A DNA stretch of 32,141 nt, taken from the NCBI GenBank assembly GCA_964537505.1, contig CAZICK010000042.1:1-32141 (forward strand), written 5' to 3'. Position 1 is the stretch's first letter; each line of letters opens with the position of its first letter. The position numbers were made by a program, and so were the translations under genes. This document shows positions 8,189-16,638 of the stretch, piece by piece. The DNA comes from DAINBT01 sp036732785 (GTDB taxonomy: Bacteria > Planctomycetota > Phycisphaerae > Sedimentisphaerales > SM23-30). Under the pieces are notes generated by a model, which saw nothing but the letters and a program-made list of their open reading frames with translations, made no database searches and was not told where the DNA came from.

Positions 8189-8217
8189 CTTAACTTACGT
8201 TCTCTCACTAAGTTAAG
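8189..8217. promoter_or_regulatory. 9-bp inverted repeat just downstream of the ybaK-type promoter
   Basis: CTTAACTTA (8189-8197) and TAAGTTAAG (8209-8217) are a perfect 9-bp dyad with an 11-base centre. It lies about 10-35 bases inside the transcript predicted from the promoter at 8232-8259. No T-run follows on either strand, so an operator or a leader hairpin is more likely than a terminator. Confidence 0.45.
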
Positions 8218-8231
8218 ATAAGGCCATAAAG

Positions 8232-8259
8232 CTTATATTAGTACTCTGCCAAGGCTCAA
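8232..8259 (-). promoter_or_regulatory. Candidate promoter of the YbaK-type gene
   Basis: On the minus strand TTGAGC (8259-8254), a 16-base spacer and TATAAG (8237-8232) give a 4/6 and a 5/6 match. The leader to ATG 8053 would be about 170 bases long and includes the 8189-8217 dyad. Confidence 0.5.
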
Positions 8260-8289
8260 AATGTAATTTGTGCAGGCATATTTGATTAC

Positions 8290-9672
8290 CTACAGCGACC
8301 ACCCTTGGCGGTACTCGCGACTGAGGTATTTGTTAGCTTCGGCTACATTAGTAACCTTCATAGCCTTGGAATCCCACAGCAGTTTTTCACCACTCTTCAG
8401 GGCCACATTGCCGAGCAGAACAGCTTCACTGAGCGGACCGGCATAGTCGAAATTGGAACCGGCCGGCTGTCCGCCTTTGCACGCCTCGATCCATTCTTCA
8501 TAGTGTCCGATCGATCGTGGAAGCCTTTTCGGCGGTCGTTTATATTCTTTCATCTTCGCTTCGGGGATAATCCGTGCGCCCTCGGCGCCGTGAGAACCGC
8601 ATAAAATCTTCCCTTTATCACCGATAAACAAGGCCCCACCGTATTGGGTCCCCATTCTTCTGCCTTCCTCAAGTTCCTCCGGACGTTTCAGCATAAGCCC
8701 GCCGTCATACCAGGTCACTTCGAGTTTGGGCCGGTTTCCACGAGCGGGAAAATCATAATAGACGATGGAGGCACGTGGATAGCTGTCCGGGTTGAGCTTT
8801 CTTTCCCAGTTCCACATCTCACGAAGCAGCGAACAACTTGCCTCCACGCTGCTCGGATATTCCAGGTCCAGAGCATAGAAAATCGGGTCAAATATATGAC
8901 AACCCATATCGCCCAAACCACCGGTACCGAAGTCCCACCAGCCGCGCCAAGCGCACGGCACATAAGCAGGATGGTAAGGCCGATACGGCGCCGGTCCAAG
9001 CCAAAGGTCCCAGTCGAGCGTATCCGGTACGGCCGGCGTATCCTTGGGCCGATCTATTCCCTGCGGCCAGACCGCATGTGGCGTCCAGGCTTCGACCTTA
9101 CGCACCGTACCAATTGCCCCGTCTTCGATCCATTCTTTAAGCAGACGCATCTCTTCTATAGCGTGGCCATCATTACCCATCTGAGTCGCGACGCCCTGCT
9201 TGCGGGCCTCTTCCGTGAGCATTCGGATTTCCCCAATCGTATGCGCCAACGGTTTTTCGCAGAACACGTGTTTTTTCATTTTGATCGCCTTCATACAAGC
9301 GACCGCATGGGTATGGTCCGGCGTAGCAACCATTACCGCGTCGATCTTCGTGTCCATCTCGTCGAGCATCTTACGGAAATCCTTATATCGCTTGGCGTCA
9401 GGAAACAGCTTAAATGACTCCGACGCCCGTTCCCAGTCCACATCGCACAGAGCAACAACGTTTTGATCCTTAAACTGGGCAATAACACGACCTCCCCGAC
9501 CGCCCACACCGATCCCCGCGATGTTGACCTTTTCGCTCGGCGGGGTATTACCATTGCCTCCAAGTACATGGCTGGGCACAATCGTAAAGCTCGAAGCCAC
9601 CGCCGCGGTCGCACCCAGGAACTCTCGTCTGTTGATTTTCCCTTTTTCCGGTAATTTTTCTGCTTTACTCAT
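8290..9672 (-). CDS. Gfo/Idh/MocA-family oxidoreductase with Tat signal
   Basis: This 460-residue NAD(P)-dependent dehydrogenase-like protein has an N-terminal twin-arginine signal (NRREFLGATAA, residues about 14-24) and a hydrophobic stretch ending near VLGG, so it is probably exported folded with its cofactor. A Rossmann motif GIGVGGRG follows (about 53-60), then the family signature CEKPLAH near residue 138. Secreted members of this family are greatly expanded in Planctomycetes and act on sugars or glycosides, some by transient oxidation during hydrolysis. It stands alone: the neighbours are unrelated, so the substrate is not suggested by context. ATG 9672 lacks a strong Shine-Dalgarno site but gives a complete Tat signal. 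Confidence 0.88.
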   Translation of the reverse strand: MSKAEKLPEKGKINRREFLGATAAVASSFTIVPSHVLGGNGNTPPSEKVNIAGIGVGGRGGRVIAQFKDQNVVALCDVDWERASESFKLFPDAKRYKDFRKMLDEMDTKIDAVMVATPDHTHAVACMKAIKMKKHVFCEKPLAHTIGEIRMLTEEARKQGVATQMGNDGHAIEEMRLLKEWIEDGAIGTVRKVEAWTPHAVWPQGIDRPKDTPAVPDTLDWDLWLGPAPYRPYHPAYVPCAWRGWWDFGTGGLGDMGCHIFDPIFYALDLEYPSSVEASCSLLREMWNWERKLNPDSYPRASIVYYDFPARGNRPKLEVTWYDGGLMLKRPEELEEGRRMGTQYGGALFIGDKGKILCGSHGAEGARIIPEAKMKEYKRPPKRLPRSIGHYEEWIEACKGGQPAGSNFDYAGPLSEAVLLGNVALKSGEKLLWDSKAMKVTNVAEANKYLSREYRQGWSL

Positions 9673-9809
9673 TTTTCAGGCCCTTCATATAAAAAAACTT
9701 AGGTTCTCGTCAAATCCAGCCGTAACCATACCACATATACCCGGAAATTGCAACCCCAATCAAAATTTCCCCCCCATTAAGGCCCAAAAATAGGTATTTT
9801 CCCCTTGGC

Positions 9810-10325
9810 TTATGTTTTTGCCTGGCAGCCCCCTGATGCGTAATGGTCGTACAACTGCACCGCAATCGCGTCGATGCGGTCGTACTTTTCACGTGTTACC
9901 TGTCGCGGACCTCTTTCCTGTCGCCACATCCGCCGCGACAAATCCAGCATCTCCGGGCTGAGCATACACATCACCGGATATTTCAGACGAGCGCCCTTTG
10001 CCATTTCTCGCAGAATCTTTTTGTCCGACGGACAAAGAACAACCTGCCCCAATAACTCTTCAAACAATGCATCGGCATTATCGTTGGTTTGGCTGGCCGC
10101 CTTTCGGCGGCGCCTGTGCCAATTCCACAAAACGATCCCGACAACCAACAAAACAGCAGCGGCCAGCAATAGCCACATTTCCCAGCCGCTCAAGTAGAGT
10201 GTCCCGAAGGAATCTCTCACTCCTCGCAGACTGTAAGGCAGCGAAGCAGCCGATTGAAGCCACCGATAAAACCCGCAATATTGATCGTAGCCGCTAAACA
10301 CCAATATCCCCGGAAGCTGTAGCAT
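9810..10325 (-). CDS. Single-pass membrane protein of unknown function
   Basis: This protein of about 171 residues is not one I recognise. One strong transmembrane segment (WLLLAAAVLLVVGIVLW, about residues 52-68) is followed by WHRRRRK, which predicts the C terminus in the cytoplasm. The cytoplasmic part is a compact, mostly helical domain of about 100 residues with three cysteines. ATG 10325 is preferred over the frame opening at 10343 because GGAG lies seven bases before it. Either start overlaps the end of the HEAT-repeat gene (stop at 10294) by more than 30 bases, which implies translational coupling and a shared role. Confidence 0.65.
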   Translation of the reverse strand: MLQLPGILVFSGYDQYCGFYRWLQSAASLPYSLRGVRDSFGTLYLSGWEMWLLLAAAVLLVVGIVLWNWHRRRRKAASQTNDNADALFEELLGQVVLCPSDKKILREMAKGARLKYPVMCMLSPEMLDLSRRMWRQERGPRQVTREKYDRIDAIAVQLYDHYASGGCQAKT

Positions 10326-12186
10326 ACTTTTTCTCCATTGCACCCGATAGGTCGCCGGTGTTGGAATCCTGTATGTTTTGTACCAGCCAAAGCCCGCTGC
10401 GACGATGACTGGCGCGTCGATCTGTCAGCATGGCCTTAACCACCTGCTGAGCCGATGCTGCCTTCCATCTGATCATCGCCTTTACAGCATTGGCACGAAC
10501 TCGATTATTGTCGCTTTGCATAAGCGGTTTAATTTTGTCAGCAGCTTTGGCCTCGCCGCGATGTTCCATAGCCTCAATAGCATTAGCCTGCACACGAGGA
10601 TCGCTGTCGTCTAACGCCTCGGCCAGGCGTTGTCCGATACTATCGTTTGTAGTTGACGCGGCCTCGCCCATCGCCGCCACGGCACAACTGCGAACCATCT
10701 GATCCGAATCCACCGCCAAATCGCACAGCGTTTCCAAACACTTATCGACCAGCCCCAGCAACCGGGCCATCAACACCGCCCGCAAACGCTCATTTGGTAT
10801 TTTTGATTCGGCACATTTACGCCATCGATTCGGCGCATCGCCATCGATTTTGAAAACCGCCTTACCGGCCGCCATCCGCTGTTTATCGGACATCTTGGCA
10901 AAACTATTCCAGTAAGAGGTAAAAGCAATTTTTTTGCAATAATTCTGCGCTATCTTGCGTACATGTTCATGCGGAGAATTCAGTTGCCTCGCCATAATCT
11001 CGGGCAATTGTCTCGAATCCATTTTGATCGCTTGCACCAATCCCGCCAAAGCAGCCTGCCCATGACGAGATTCCAAAATCCGCCCCATCGGCTCAGCAAC
11101 CATCGGCCAGGGCAGCTCGGAAAATATTTCCACCGTTTTGAAAAGCACCGTCTCGGCCGCCTCATCGACAAAGTGACCGAGATAATCGGCTACGAACTCT
11201 CGTTTAACTCCCAAAGCCGTAATAAACCCCACCAACGCTGATTGATCTTCAGGACTGAAGCTCGTTAGCGGTAACCTCTCAGGCCGAAGCCAGATAGGGT
11301 TCCTTATAAGCTTTAGCCCTTCGGCAATCTGATCGTTATTTTCCTTATGTAGCATTCGCGCCACCGCCACAAGAAAATCATGTCGTCCGTGCCTCGCCAG
11401 GGCTCGCGCCGCCACCGGCCGCAGATACGGATTTCCCAATGCGCTAAGATCAAACCTGGCCAACGCCGGCTGATCGTAACGAACAATAAACTGGCGTACA
11501 CTACAGCCGACAATATCATGATGATCAAAATAGTTTTTCCAGAAATGACCCCAGTGAGCAGGCGCCACATACATCGCCGCCAGTATCACCTCCTCACGCT
11601 TGTGCAATTTGCCGTATTGCTCAATCGCCCTTTCCAGGGCCGAAAGCACTATCTGACGATCGCTATTTTTGCGCGTCGGATCCGCAGGCAAATACGTTTC
11701 CGTCCAGCCCGCCGCATCTTCGCTTATCGGGACAACACCTGCTTCACGGACCGTATCCAACTCATCATTTTGGGCAAACTGTTGAGCCATCTCTAACAGC
11801 ACTATGGCCGCTTGTTGTGCGATTTGCCCTTCGCTGTCATGCAGCATTGTCACAACCAGATCCGCCAGGCGGCGGTATCTCGCCCGCCTGAGAATCGCCA
11901 GGACATTAAGACGCGTCTGGCTCACCTCAGACGAACCGGCCAAACGAAGGCCACTGTAGAGATCGCCCACACGCTGGTGTAACATCTCCTGCCACGCAGG
12001 CTCAAATCGATGATACGACTCGATCAAACGGCACGTCCCCTCACTTTGTCCACGATCCAGTATCGTCTCCAGTATAGCGCTCTGATAAGGCTCTTCTGCA
12101 AGACGAAAACCCAGCAGCAACGCACTGTCGGCAGACCGATTATCCGTCTGCGACAGAAAATCATATATTTTACACGCCTGGCTCAT
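10294..12186 (-). CDS. HEAT-repeat (ARM-like) scaffold protein
   Basis: This protein of about 630 residues is almost entirely helical. Clear HEAT repeats lie near the C terminus: DSDQMVRSCAVAAMGEA, DSDPRVQANAIEAMEH and DNNRVRANAVKAMIRW, spaced about 33 residues, with weaker copies earlier (GQIAQQAAIVLLEMA and NPYLRPVAARALARHG). Such repeats form protein-binding solenoids. There is no signal peptide or membrane segment. The frame extends to a TTG at 12231, but ATG at 12186 gives a cleaner start; neither has a strong Shine-Dalgarno site. The overlapping downstream membrane protein may be its partner. Confidence 0.7.
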   Translation of the reverse strand: MSQACKIYDFLSQTDNRSADSALLLGFRLAEEPYQSAILETILDRGQSEGTCRLIESYHRFEPAWQEMLHQRVGDLYSGLRLAGSSEVSQTRLNVLAILRRARYRRLADLVVTMLHDSEGQIAQQAAIVLLEMAQQFAQNDELDTVREAGVVPISEDAAGWTETYLPADPTRKNSDRQIVLSALERAIEQYGKLHKREEVILAAMYVAPAHWGHFWKNYFDHHDIVGCSVRQFIVRYDQPALARFDLSALGNPYLRPVAARALARHGRHDFLVAVARMLHKENNDQIAEGLKLIRNPIWLRPERLPLTSFSPEDQSALVGFITALGVKREFVADYLGHFVDEAAETVLFKTVEIFSELPWPMVAEPMGRILESRHGQAALAGLVQAIKMDSRQLPEIMARQLNSPHEHVRKIAQNYCKKIAFTSYWNSFAKMSDKQRMAAGKAVFKIDGDAPNRWRKCAESKIPNERLRAVLMARLLGLVDKCLETLCDLAVDSDQMVRSCAVAAMGEAASTTNDSIGQRLAEALDDSDPRVQANAIEAMEHRGEAKAADKIKPLMQSDNNRVRANAVKAMIRWKAASAQQVVKAMLTDRRASHRRSGLWLVQNIQDSNTGDLSGAMEKKYATASGDIGV

Positions 12187-12280
12187 AAATATAGTTATCG
12201 GCACAAACCGCCGAAATTGCTGAATATGCAAATGATCGGATAATCAACCATACTCCCGGACCTTGAAACGAAGCATAACC

Positions 12281-12294
12281 CCTGTCAAGACAGG
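12281..12294. promoter_or_regulatory. Perfect 14-base palindromic element upstream of the HEAT-repeat gene
   Basis: CCTGTC-AA-GACAGG is a 6-bp inverted repeat with a two-base centre, flanked by TAAC and GTTA that extend the symmetry around small internal loops. It lies about 95 bases upstream of the HEAT gene's ATG. No T-run follows, so an operator is more likely than a terminator. Confidence 0.35.
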
Positions 12295-12416
12295 TAGTTA
12301 CAGCACAACAGCAATAACAAAACTGCCGACCGCAATGCGATCAAACCATTGCAAACCCATCGATACCCCTATGAAATATGCAGGCTAATTGTTGCCTGGA
12401 TGTTTGAGTTTGTTGG

Positions 12417-13307
12417 TTAGTTGTGTGATGATTCTGTTTGTACGGATGACCAGGCGTCTGGGAGGAGGTCAATCAGGTCGGTAGCGGTCATGGCGGTTTC
12501 GGTTAGCAGGGCGGCGGCCAGGTCTCCGGCGCGGCCATGGACGTAAGTTCCCAGGATTGCCGCACTTAAGGGTGAGAGGGCCGCCTGTTTGTTTGCCAGC
12601 AGTGCGGCGATGCAGCCGGTCAGTACGTCTCCGCTGCCGCCGGTAGCCATGCCGGGATTGCCTGTCTGGTTTATATAAGTGCTTTTGCCGTCGGTAATTA
12701 CGGTTCCAGCACCTTTGAGGACGACTATAGTTGCTGATCTTTGGGCGAGTTTTTCCGCCTGGAGTGATCTTTCGGTGGGCAGCTCCTCGCGAAACCATGT
12801 TTTCCAGAGCCGGGCCATCTCTCCTGGATGTGGCGTAAGTATAGTTTTTTCGGAAAGCTGGAGGTCATTTTGATTTAGTTTGGCCAGGTTGTTCAGGGCG
12901 TCGGCGTCGATGACCATGGGTTTTTGGCATTTGTTAACTATGTGATTGACAAGGGTTTGCAGATCGTCGCTTTGGCCGAGGCCCGGTCCGAGGGCCAGGG
13001 AATCGTTATCGTCCAGTGCGTCCAATATGTCATGGATTGCTGTGACGCCGATGAGGCCTTTTTGGTCTTCCGGCAGAGGAATGCTGGTGGCGCAAGGCGC
13101 TAACGCGGCGACGGTTAGCTGGATACTGCGGCCGGTGGCGATGCGCACCAGGCCGGCGCCGCTACGCAGGGCGGCGTTTGCCGCCAGTGCCGGGGCGCCG
13201 ATCATGTGCCGACTGCCGCCAAGGATGAGGACCTTGCCGAACTGTCCCTTGTGTGCGTCGTGGCTTCGTGGCGGCATCTCTGGAATGTCCGTAATTTTGT
13301 GCGTCAT
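12417..13307 (-). CDS. nnrD: ADP/ATP-dependent (S)-NAD(P)H-hydrate dehydratase
   Basis: NnrD repairs damaged NADHX/NADPHX by nucleotide-dependent dehydration. The 296-residue ribokinase-fold protein shows KGQFGKVLILGGS near residue 20, GAPALAANAALRSGAGLV, the DADAL segment near 135, TPHPGEMARL near 160 and the catalytic NPGMATGGSGDVLTG near 225. The epimerase domain (NnrE) that is fused in many bacteria is absent here, so it must be encoded elsewhere or be missing. It lies 14 bases after larB on the same strand, so the two are probably one operon. AAGG before ATG 13307 is the likely ribosome site. Confidence 0.93.
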   Translation of the reverse strand: MTHKITDIPEMPPRSHDAHKGQFGKVLILGGSRHMIGAPALAANAALRSGAGLVRIATGRSIQLTVAALAPCATSIPLPEDQKGLIGVTAIHDILDALDDNDSLALGPGLGQSDDLQTLVNHIVNKCQKPMVIDADALNNLAKLNQNDLQLSEKTILTPHPGEMARLWKTWFREELPTERSLQAEKLAQRSATIVVLKGAGTVITDGKSTYINQTGNPGMATGGSGDVLTGCIAALLANKQAALSPLSAAILGTYVHGRAGDLAAALLTETAMTATDLIDLLPDAWSSVQTESSHN

Positions 13308-13321
13308 GAAGGATATGCCTT

Positions 13322-14077
13322 CTATTTGGCTGCCTGGCTGTTAATGAGCGAGGCGATGTAGCCGGCAGCGAATCCGTTGTCGATATTTACAACTGAGACA
13401 CCCGTGGAACAACTATTAAGCATGGTCAGTAGCGGGGCTATTCCGGAGAAACTGGTTCCGTAACCAACGGAGGTTGGCACGGCAATAACCGGTACAGCGA
13501 CCAGTCCGCCAACCACGGAGGCCAATGCGCCTTCCATACCTGCTATAGCGATGACGACGTTGGCTTGTTGGAGTTGTTGGCAGTGGCTGAGCAGTCGGTG
13601 CAGGCCGGCCACTCCGACGTCATAAATTGTTTCTACGTTTTGGTTTAGCAGTTCGGCGGTGACGCGGGCCTCTTCAGCGACTGGGATGTCGCCGGTACCG
13701 GCGGTTACCAAGGCAATCCGGCCGATTTTGGGTTTGGTCTGTTCCTGACGCAGGATAATTGTTCTGGCGACCGGGTGAAATTGTGCGTTTGGGAAATGTA
13801 GCTTTATTTGCTCGTAAATTGTTTCGTCGGCCCGTGTTGCAAGTACGTTGTGCTTGTGCTGAGCGAGTTGGGAGAAGATTTCGACGATTTGCGCGGTGGT
13901 TTTGCCGGGGCAGTATATCACCTCAGGCATCCCGCAACGCAGTGCGCGATGGTGGTCGATGTTGGCACAGTCGATAGGCTGGAACGGCAGATGTCGTAAT
14001 TGCTCCATAGCCTGGTCAACGGAGATGTCTCCTGTCTGAAGTTGTTCCAGCAGTTTTTTGAGTGTTTCAACGTTCAT
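13322..14077 (-). CDS. larB: LarB-like pyridinium-3,5-biscarboxylic acid mononucleotide synthase
   Basis: LarB carboxylates nicotinic acid adenine dinucleotide in the first step of the nickel-pincer nucleotide cofactor of lactate racemase and related enzymes. The 251-residue protein has the N-terminal region with DHHRALRCGMPEVIYCPGKT (residues about 43-62) and the PurE-like C-terminal core with TAGTGDIPVAEEA, IAIAGMEGALASVVGG and VPTSVGYG. ATG 14077 is taken as the start over TTG 14086. larC, larE and larA are not in this window. The operon partner nnrD repairs nicotinamide nucleotides, so the shared theme is NAD chemistry. Some larB genes occur without the pathway and may do something else. 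Confidence 0.88.
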   Translation of the reverse strand: MNVETLKKLLEQLQTGDISVDQAMEQLRHLPFQPIDCANIDHHRALRCGMPEVIYCPGKTTAQIVEIFSQLAQHKHNVLATRADETIYEQIKLHFPNAQFHPVARTIILRQEQTKPKIGRIALVTAGTGDIPVAEEARVTAELLNQNVETIYDVGVAGLHRLLSHCQQLQQANVVIAIAGMEGALASVVGGLVAVPVIAVPTSVGYGTSFSGIAPLLTMLNSCSTGVSVVNIDNGFAAGYIASLINSQAAK

Positions 14078-14258
14078 AAATCGCAATCAAGTTTGGCAAC
14101 CGTACATTTACTGGGTTTTTCCACAGCCAGACTAACCGATTTTGGTGTGGAAGTAAAGGGGTAAATTGTCAGGTCAGCGATTCCACAAGATGGGCATTTG
14201 CGGGCTGTTGCAAAGTGTCGAACTGGCGATTTAGCAGATACTTATGGCAAAAAGTACT

Positions 14259-15212
14259 CTAACGTGGTACGTTGAGTGCATTGCGTATCTCGGTACCGCG
14301 GAGCGCGTCCACCAGTTGTTCGGCAGCCTCCACAGCCACTTCGATCTGGGCTTCTTCTGTGCTGGCGCCCAAATGTGGCGTAACAATACAGTTGTCGAGT
14401 TGTTCAAAGCCACGGTTTTCCGGCGGCTCCTGGGCGAACACGTCCAGGGCGGCGCCGGCGATTTTCTTGTTCCGTAGCGCCTGGTAAAGGTCTTGCTCAT
14501 TAATGATTGGGCCACGGGCCACATTGACAATGCGAGCAGTGGGCTTCATCAGGGCGATGCGCCGGGCGTTGACCATACCGCGAGTCTGGTCGGTGACCGG
14601 TACGTGAAGAGAAAGATAATCGCAATCGGCGAACAGCTTGTCCACGTTGGAGTAGATTTTGACGCCGAGTTTTTCGGCAGGTTCGGGGGAGGCGATGGGG
14701 TCATAGCCGATAACCTTCATTTCCAGGCCGATCGCACGGGAGGCCACGGCCAGGCCTATGCGTCCCAGTCCGACCAACCCGAGGGTTTTACCTCTGAGTT
14801 GGGTGCCCATAAAGAGTTTTCGGTCCCATTTGCCGGCCTTGAGAGAGTTACATCCTTGCACGATATGACGGGACAGGGCCATCATCAAAGCAATGGTGTG
14901 CTCGGCGGCGCTTATGGTATTACCTCCTGGGGTGTTCATAACGATGATGTTTTTCCTGGTGGCTGTTTGAACATCAACATTATCGATACCTACGCCGGCG
15001 CGAGCTATAGCTTTGAGATTTCCGCTGTTTTCCAGAACCTTGCCGGTGACCTTTGTATCGCTACGGATAATAAGTCCGTCGTGTTCGGCGATTACCGCGA
15101 TCAGTTCGTCCTCGCTCAAGCCTGTTTTGACAGTTACCTTGACGTCATCCATACCGGCGAGCAGGTCAAGGCCTTCCTGGGCTAATTTGTCTGTTACCAA
15201 AACCTTAATCAT
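14259..15212 (-). CDS. serA: D-3-phosphoglycerate dehydrogenase, short form
   Basis: SerA oxidises 3-phosphoglycerate in the first step of serine synthesis. The 317-residue protein has the 2-hydroxyacid dehydrogenase core: Rossmann motif GLVGLGRIG near residue 138, catalytic Arg in NVARGP near 230, Glu in AQEPPE and His in TPHLGAST near 275. It stops at the RNALNVPR segment, where long SerA proteins continue into intervening and ACT domains, so serine feedback through an ACT domain is not expected. ATG 15212 is chosen because AGGAG lies seven bases before it; longer in-frame starts reach 15251. I found no ACT-like sequence after the stop. Another 2-hydroxyacid dehydrogenase function is possible. 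Confidence 0.85.
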   Translation of the reverse strand: MIKVLVTDKLAQEGLDLLAGMDDVKVTVKTGLSEDELIAVIAEHDGLIIRSDTKVTGKVLENSGNLKAIARAGVGIDNVDVQTATRKNIIVMNTPGGNTISAAEHTIALMMALSRHIVQGCNSLKAGKWDRKLFMGTQLRGKTLGLVGLGRIGLAVASRAIGLEMKVIGYDPIASPEPAEKLGVKIYSNVDKLFADCDYLSLHVPVTDQTRGMVNARRIALMKPTARIVNVARGPIINEQDLYQALRNKKIAGAALDVFAQEPPENRGFEQLDNCIVTPHLGASTEEAQIEVAVEAAEQLVDALRGTEIRNALNVPR

Positions 15213-15402
15213 ATTCATACTCCTTTCCATTTGGCGTGGGTACGTTTTCATGGATTATTATGATTTGGTCGGGTATGTCTAGTATTTTTTTCTTGACTCA
15301 AATGAGATAAGATGACATTTTATAGTAAGTTAGTGGTTTTATCGAATAACATCGCGATAATTGAACGTTTGCCCAAGGTTTTATTCGCCCCCTGGTGGCT
15401 TT

Positions 15403-16632
15403 ATGGACAGTAGAAAGCGGCAAGGATTGCTGGAATCTCATACAACTAGGCAGGCAGGTGCTCTGACCAGCCTTTACGAGGTGGGTCCGCTTCGTCTGCA
15501 AAGGCGGTCCCTCAAAACGGTCAGGGCGTATGTCAGCCGGGCGAATCTGCGCCACAACGTCGGTGAACTCAAGAAATACTGCGGCAAAGATGTGATGCTC
15601 TGGCCGGTGGTCAAGGCGGACGGTTACGGACACCAGTCCCGAATAGTGGTTTCCTGTCTGAACGATCAGGTCGAGGGTTTTGTGGTCTCGACAGTCGAAG
15701 AGGCTGAGCAGATATATCCGTTCATCGGCGGCAAGGTGATACTGATAACCTGTCCGTTATTTGCCGGGATGGATCAGCAGTTGATAAGGCTGGCACAGGT
15801 CAGGGGTTTTCACTGTACTATCTGTTCGTTTGAAGCCTTGCGGTACGCCGGGCGGTTTCTTCGGGCGGCAGAGCCTCAACTGAACGTACATTTGAAGATC
15901 GACACGGGCATGGGACGGATCGGCTGCAGGGGCGGGGACGAACAACTGCTGCTCCAGGCGGTAGCTCAAAACGACAAATTACATCTAAGGGGCGTTTATA
16001 CCCACTTCGCCACCGCCGATGACGATGATCTGACCTATGCTTACGAGCAATTGAAGGTTTTCCAGGAGTTTCTCGTCCGTAGCGGACTGGACCGACAGGA
16101 GTCCATAATCAAGCACGCCTGTAACACCTCAGCGGCGTTGCGGATGCCGGATGCCCGTTATGATATGGTTCGCTGTGGGATCGGACTTTACGGTTATCGC
16201 AACTGTGGCGCGGAACTGTCCGAACCGCTCGATTTACGCGGTGTTTTGCGTCTCGAAGCGCCGCTTGTGCAGGTCAAGGCCATCCGGGCGGGACAATCCT
16301 GCGGTTACGGACGCAGCTTTATAGCCCAGCGGGATATGGTTATCGGGATTATCCCGATGGGCTATGCGGATGGACTGTTTCGGAATTTGTCCAATCGGGC
16401 TGTGATGCGGCTGGGGCAATACGATCTTCCTGTCATTGGCAGGATCTGTATGGACTTTACCATTATCGACCTGAGCAAACTGGCTGATCCCGCTGAAGGA
16501 ATGATGGTAACCGTGATTGACGACGATAAGACCAGTTCCTGTAATATAGCGAGCCTGGCGCAATTGGCCGGGACGGTTCCTTATGAAATGTTCACCGCCA
16601 TCGGCAACCGCATAAAACGTGAATTGGTGTAG
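15403..16632 (+). CDS. alr: Alanine racemase
   Basis: Alr is the PLP enzyme that interconverts L- and D-alanine for peptidoglycan. The 409-residue protein carries the PLP lysine K71 in VVKADGYGH, the catalytic tyrosine loop in CGYGRSF, and the usual IPMGYADG and GRICMDFT segments. The PLP lysine of typical Alr proteins is near residue 35-40, so this start gives an N-terminal extension of about 33 residues of unclear use. GTG at 15481 would be closer to the family length but has no ribosome site; a TTG at 15361 is also in frame. The macrodomain gene follows six bases after the stop, so the two form an operon. Confidence 0.92.
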   Translation: MDSRKRQGLLESHTTRQAGALTSLYEVGPLRLQRRSLKTVRAYVSRANLRHNVGELKKYCGKDVMLWPVVKADGYGHQSRIVVSCLNDQVEGFVVSTVEEAEQIYPFIGGKVILITCPLFAGMDQQLIRLAQVRGFHCTICSFEALRYAGRFLRAAEPQLNVHLKIDTGMGRIGCRGGDEQLLLQAVAQNDKLHLRGVYTHFATADDDDLTYAYEQLKVFQEFLVRSGLDRQESIIKHACNTSAALRMPDARYDMVRCGIGLYGYRNCGAELSEPLDLRGVLRLEAPLVQVKAIRAGQSCGYGRSFIAQRDMVIGIIPMGYADGLFRNLSNRAVMRLGQYDLPVIGRICMDFTIIDLSKLADPAEGMMVTVIDDDKTSSCNIASLAQLAGTVPYEMFTAIGNRIKRELV

Positions 16633-16638
16633 GAAATT

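Noticed and set aside
8644..9417. Plus-strand open frame of 257 codons
   Set aside because: It lies wholly antisense to the Gfo/Idh/MocA gene, has no family features and no ribosome site; it is a shadow of that gene's codon pattern.
14160..14258. Frameshifted C-terminal ACT domain after serA
   Set aside because: The frames downstream of the stop contain early stops and no ACT-like residues; larB begins within 180 bases.
14493..15185. Plus-strand open frame of 230 codons
   Set aside because: It is antisense to serA, whose motifs are complete; the translated product has no recognisable domain.
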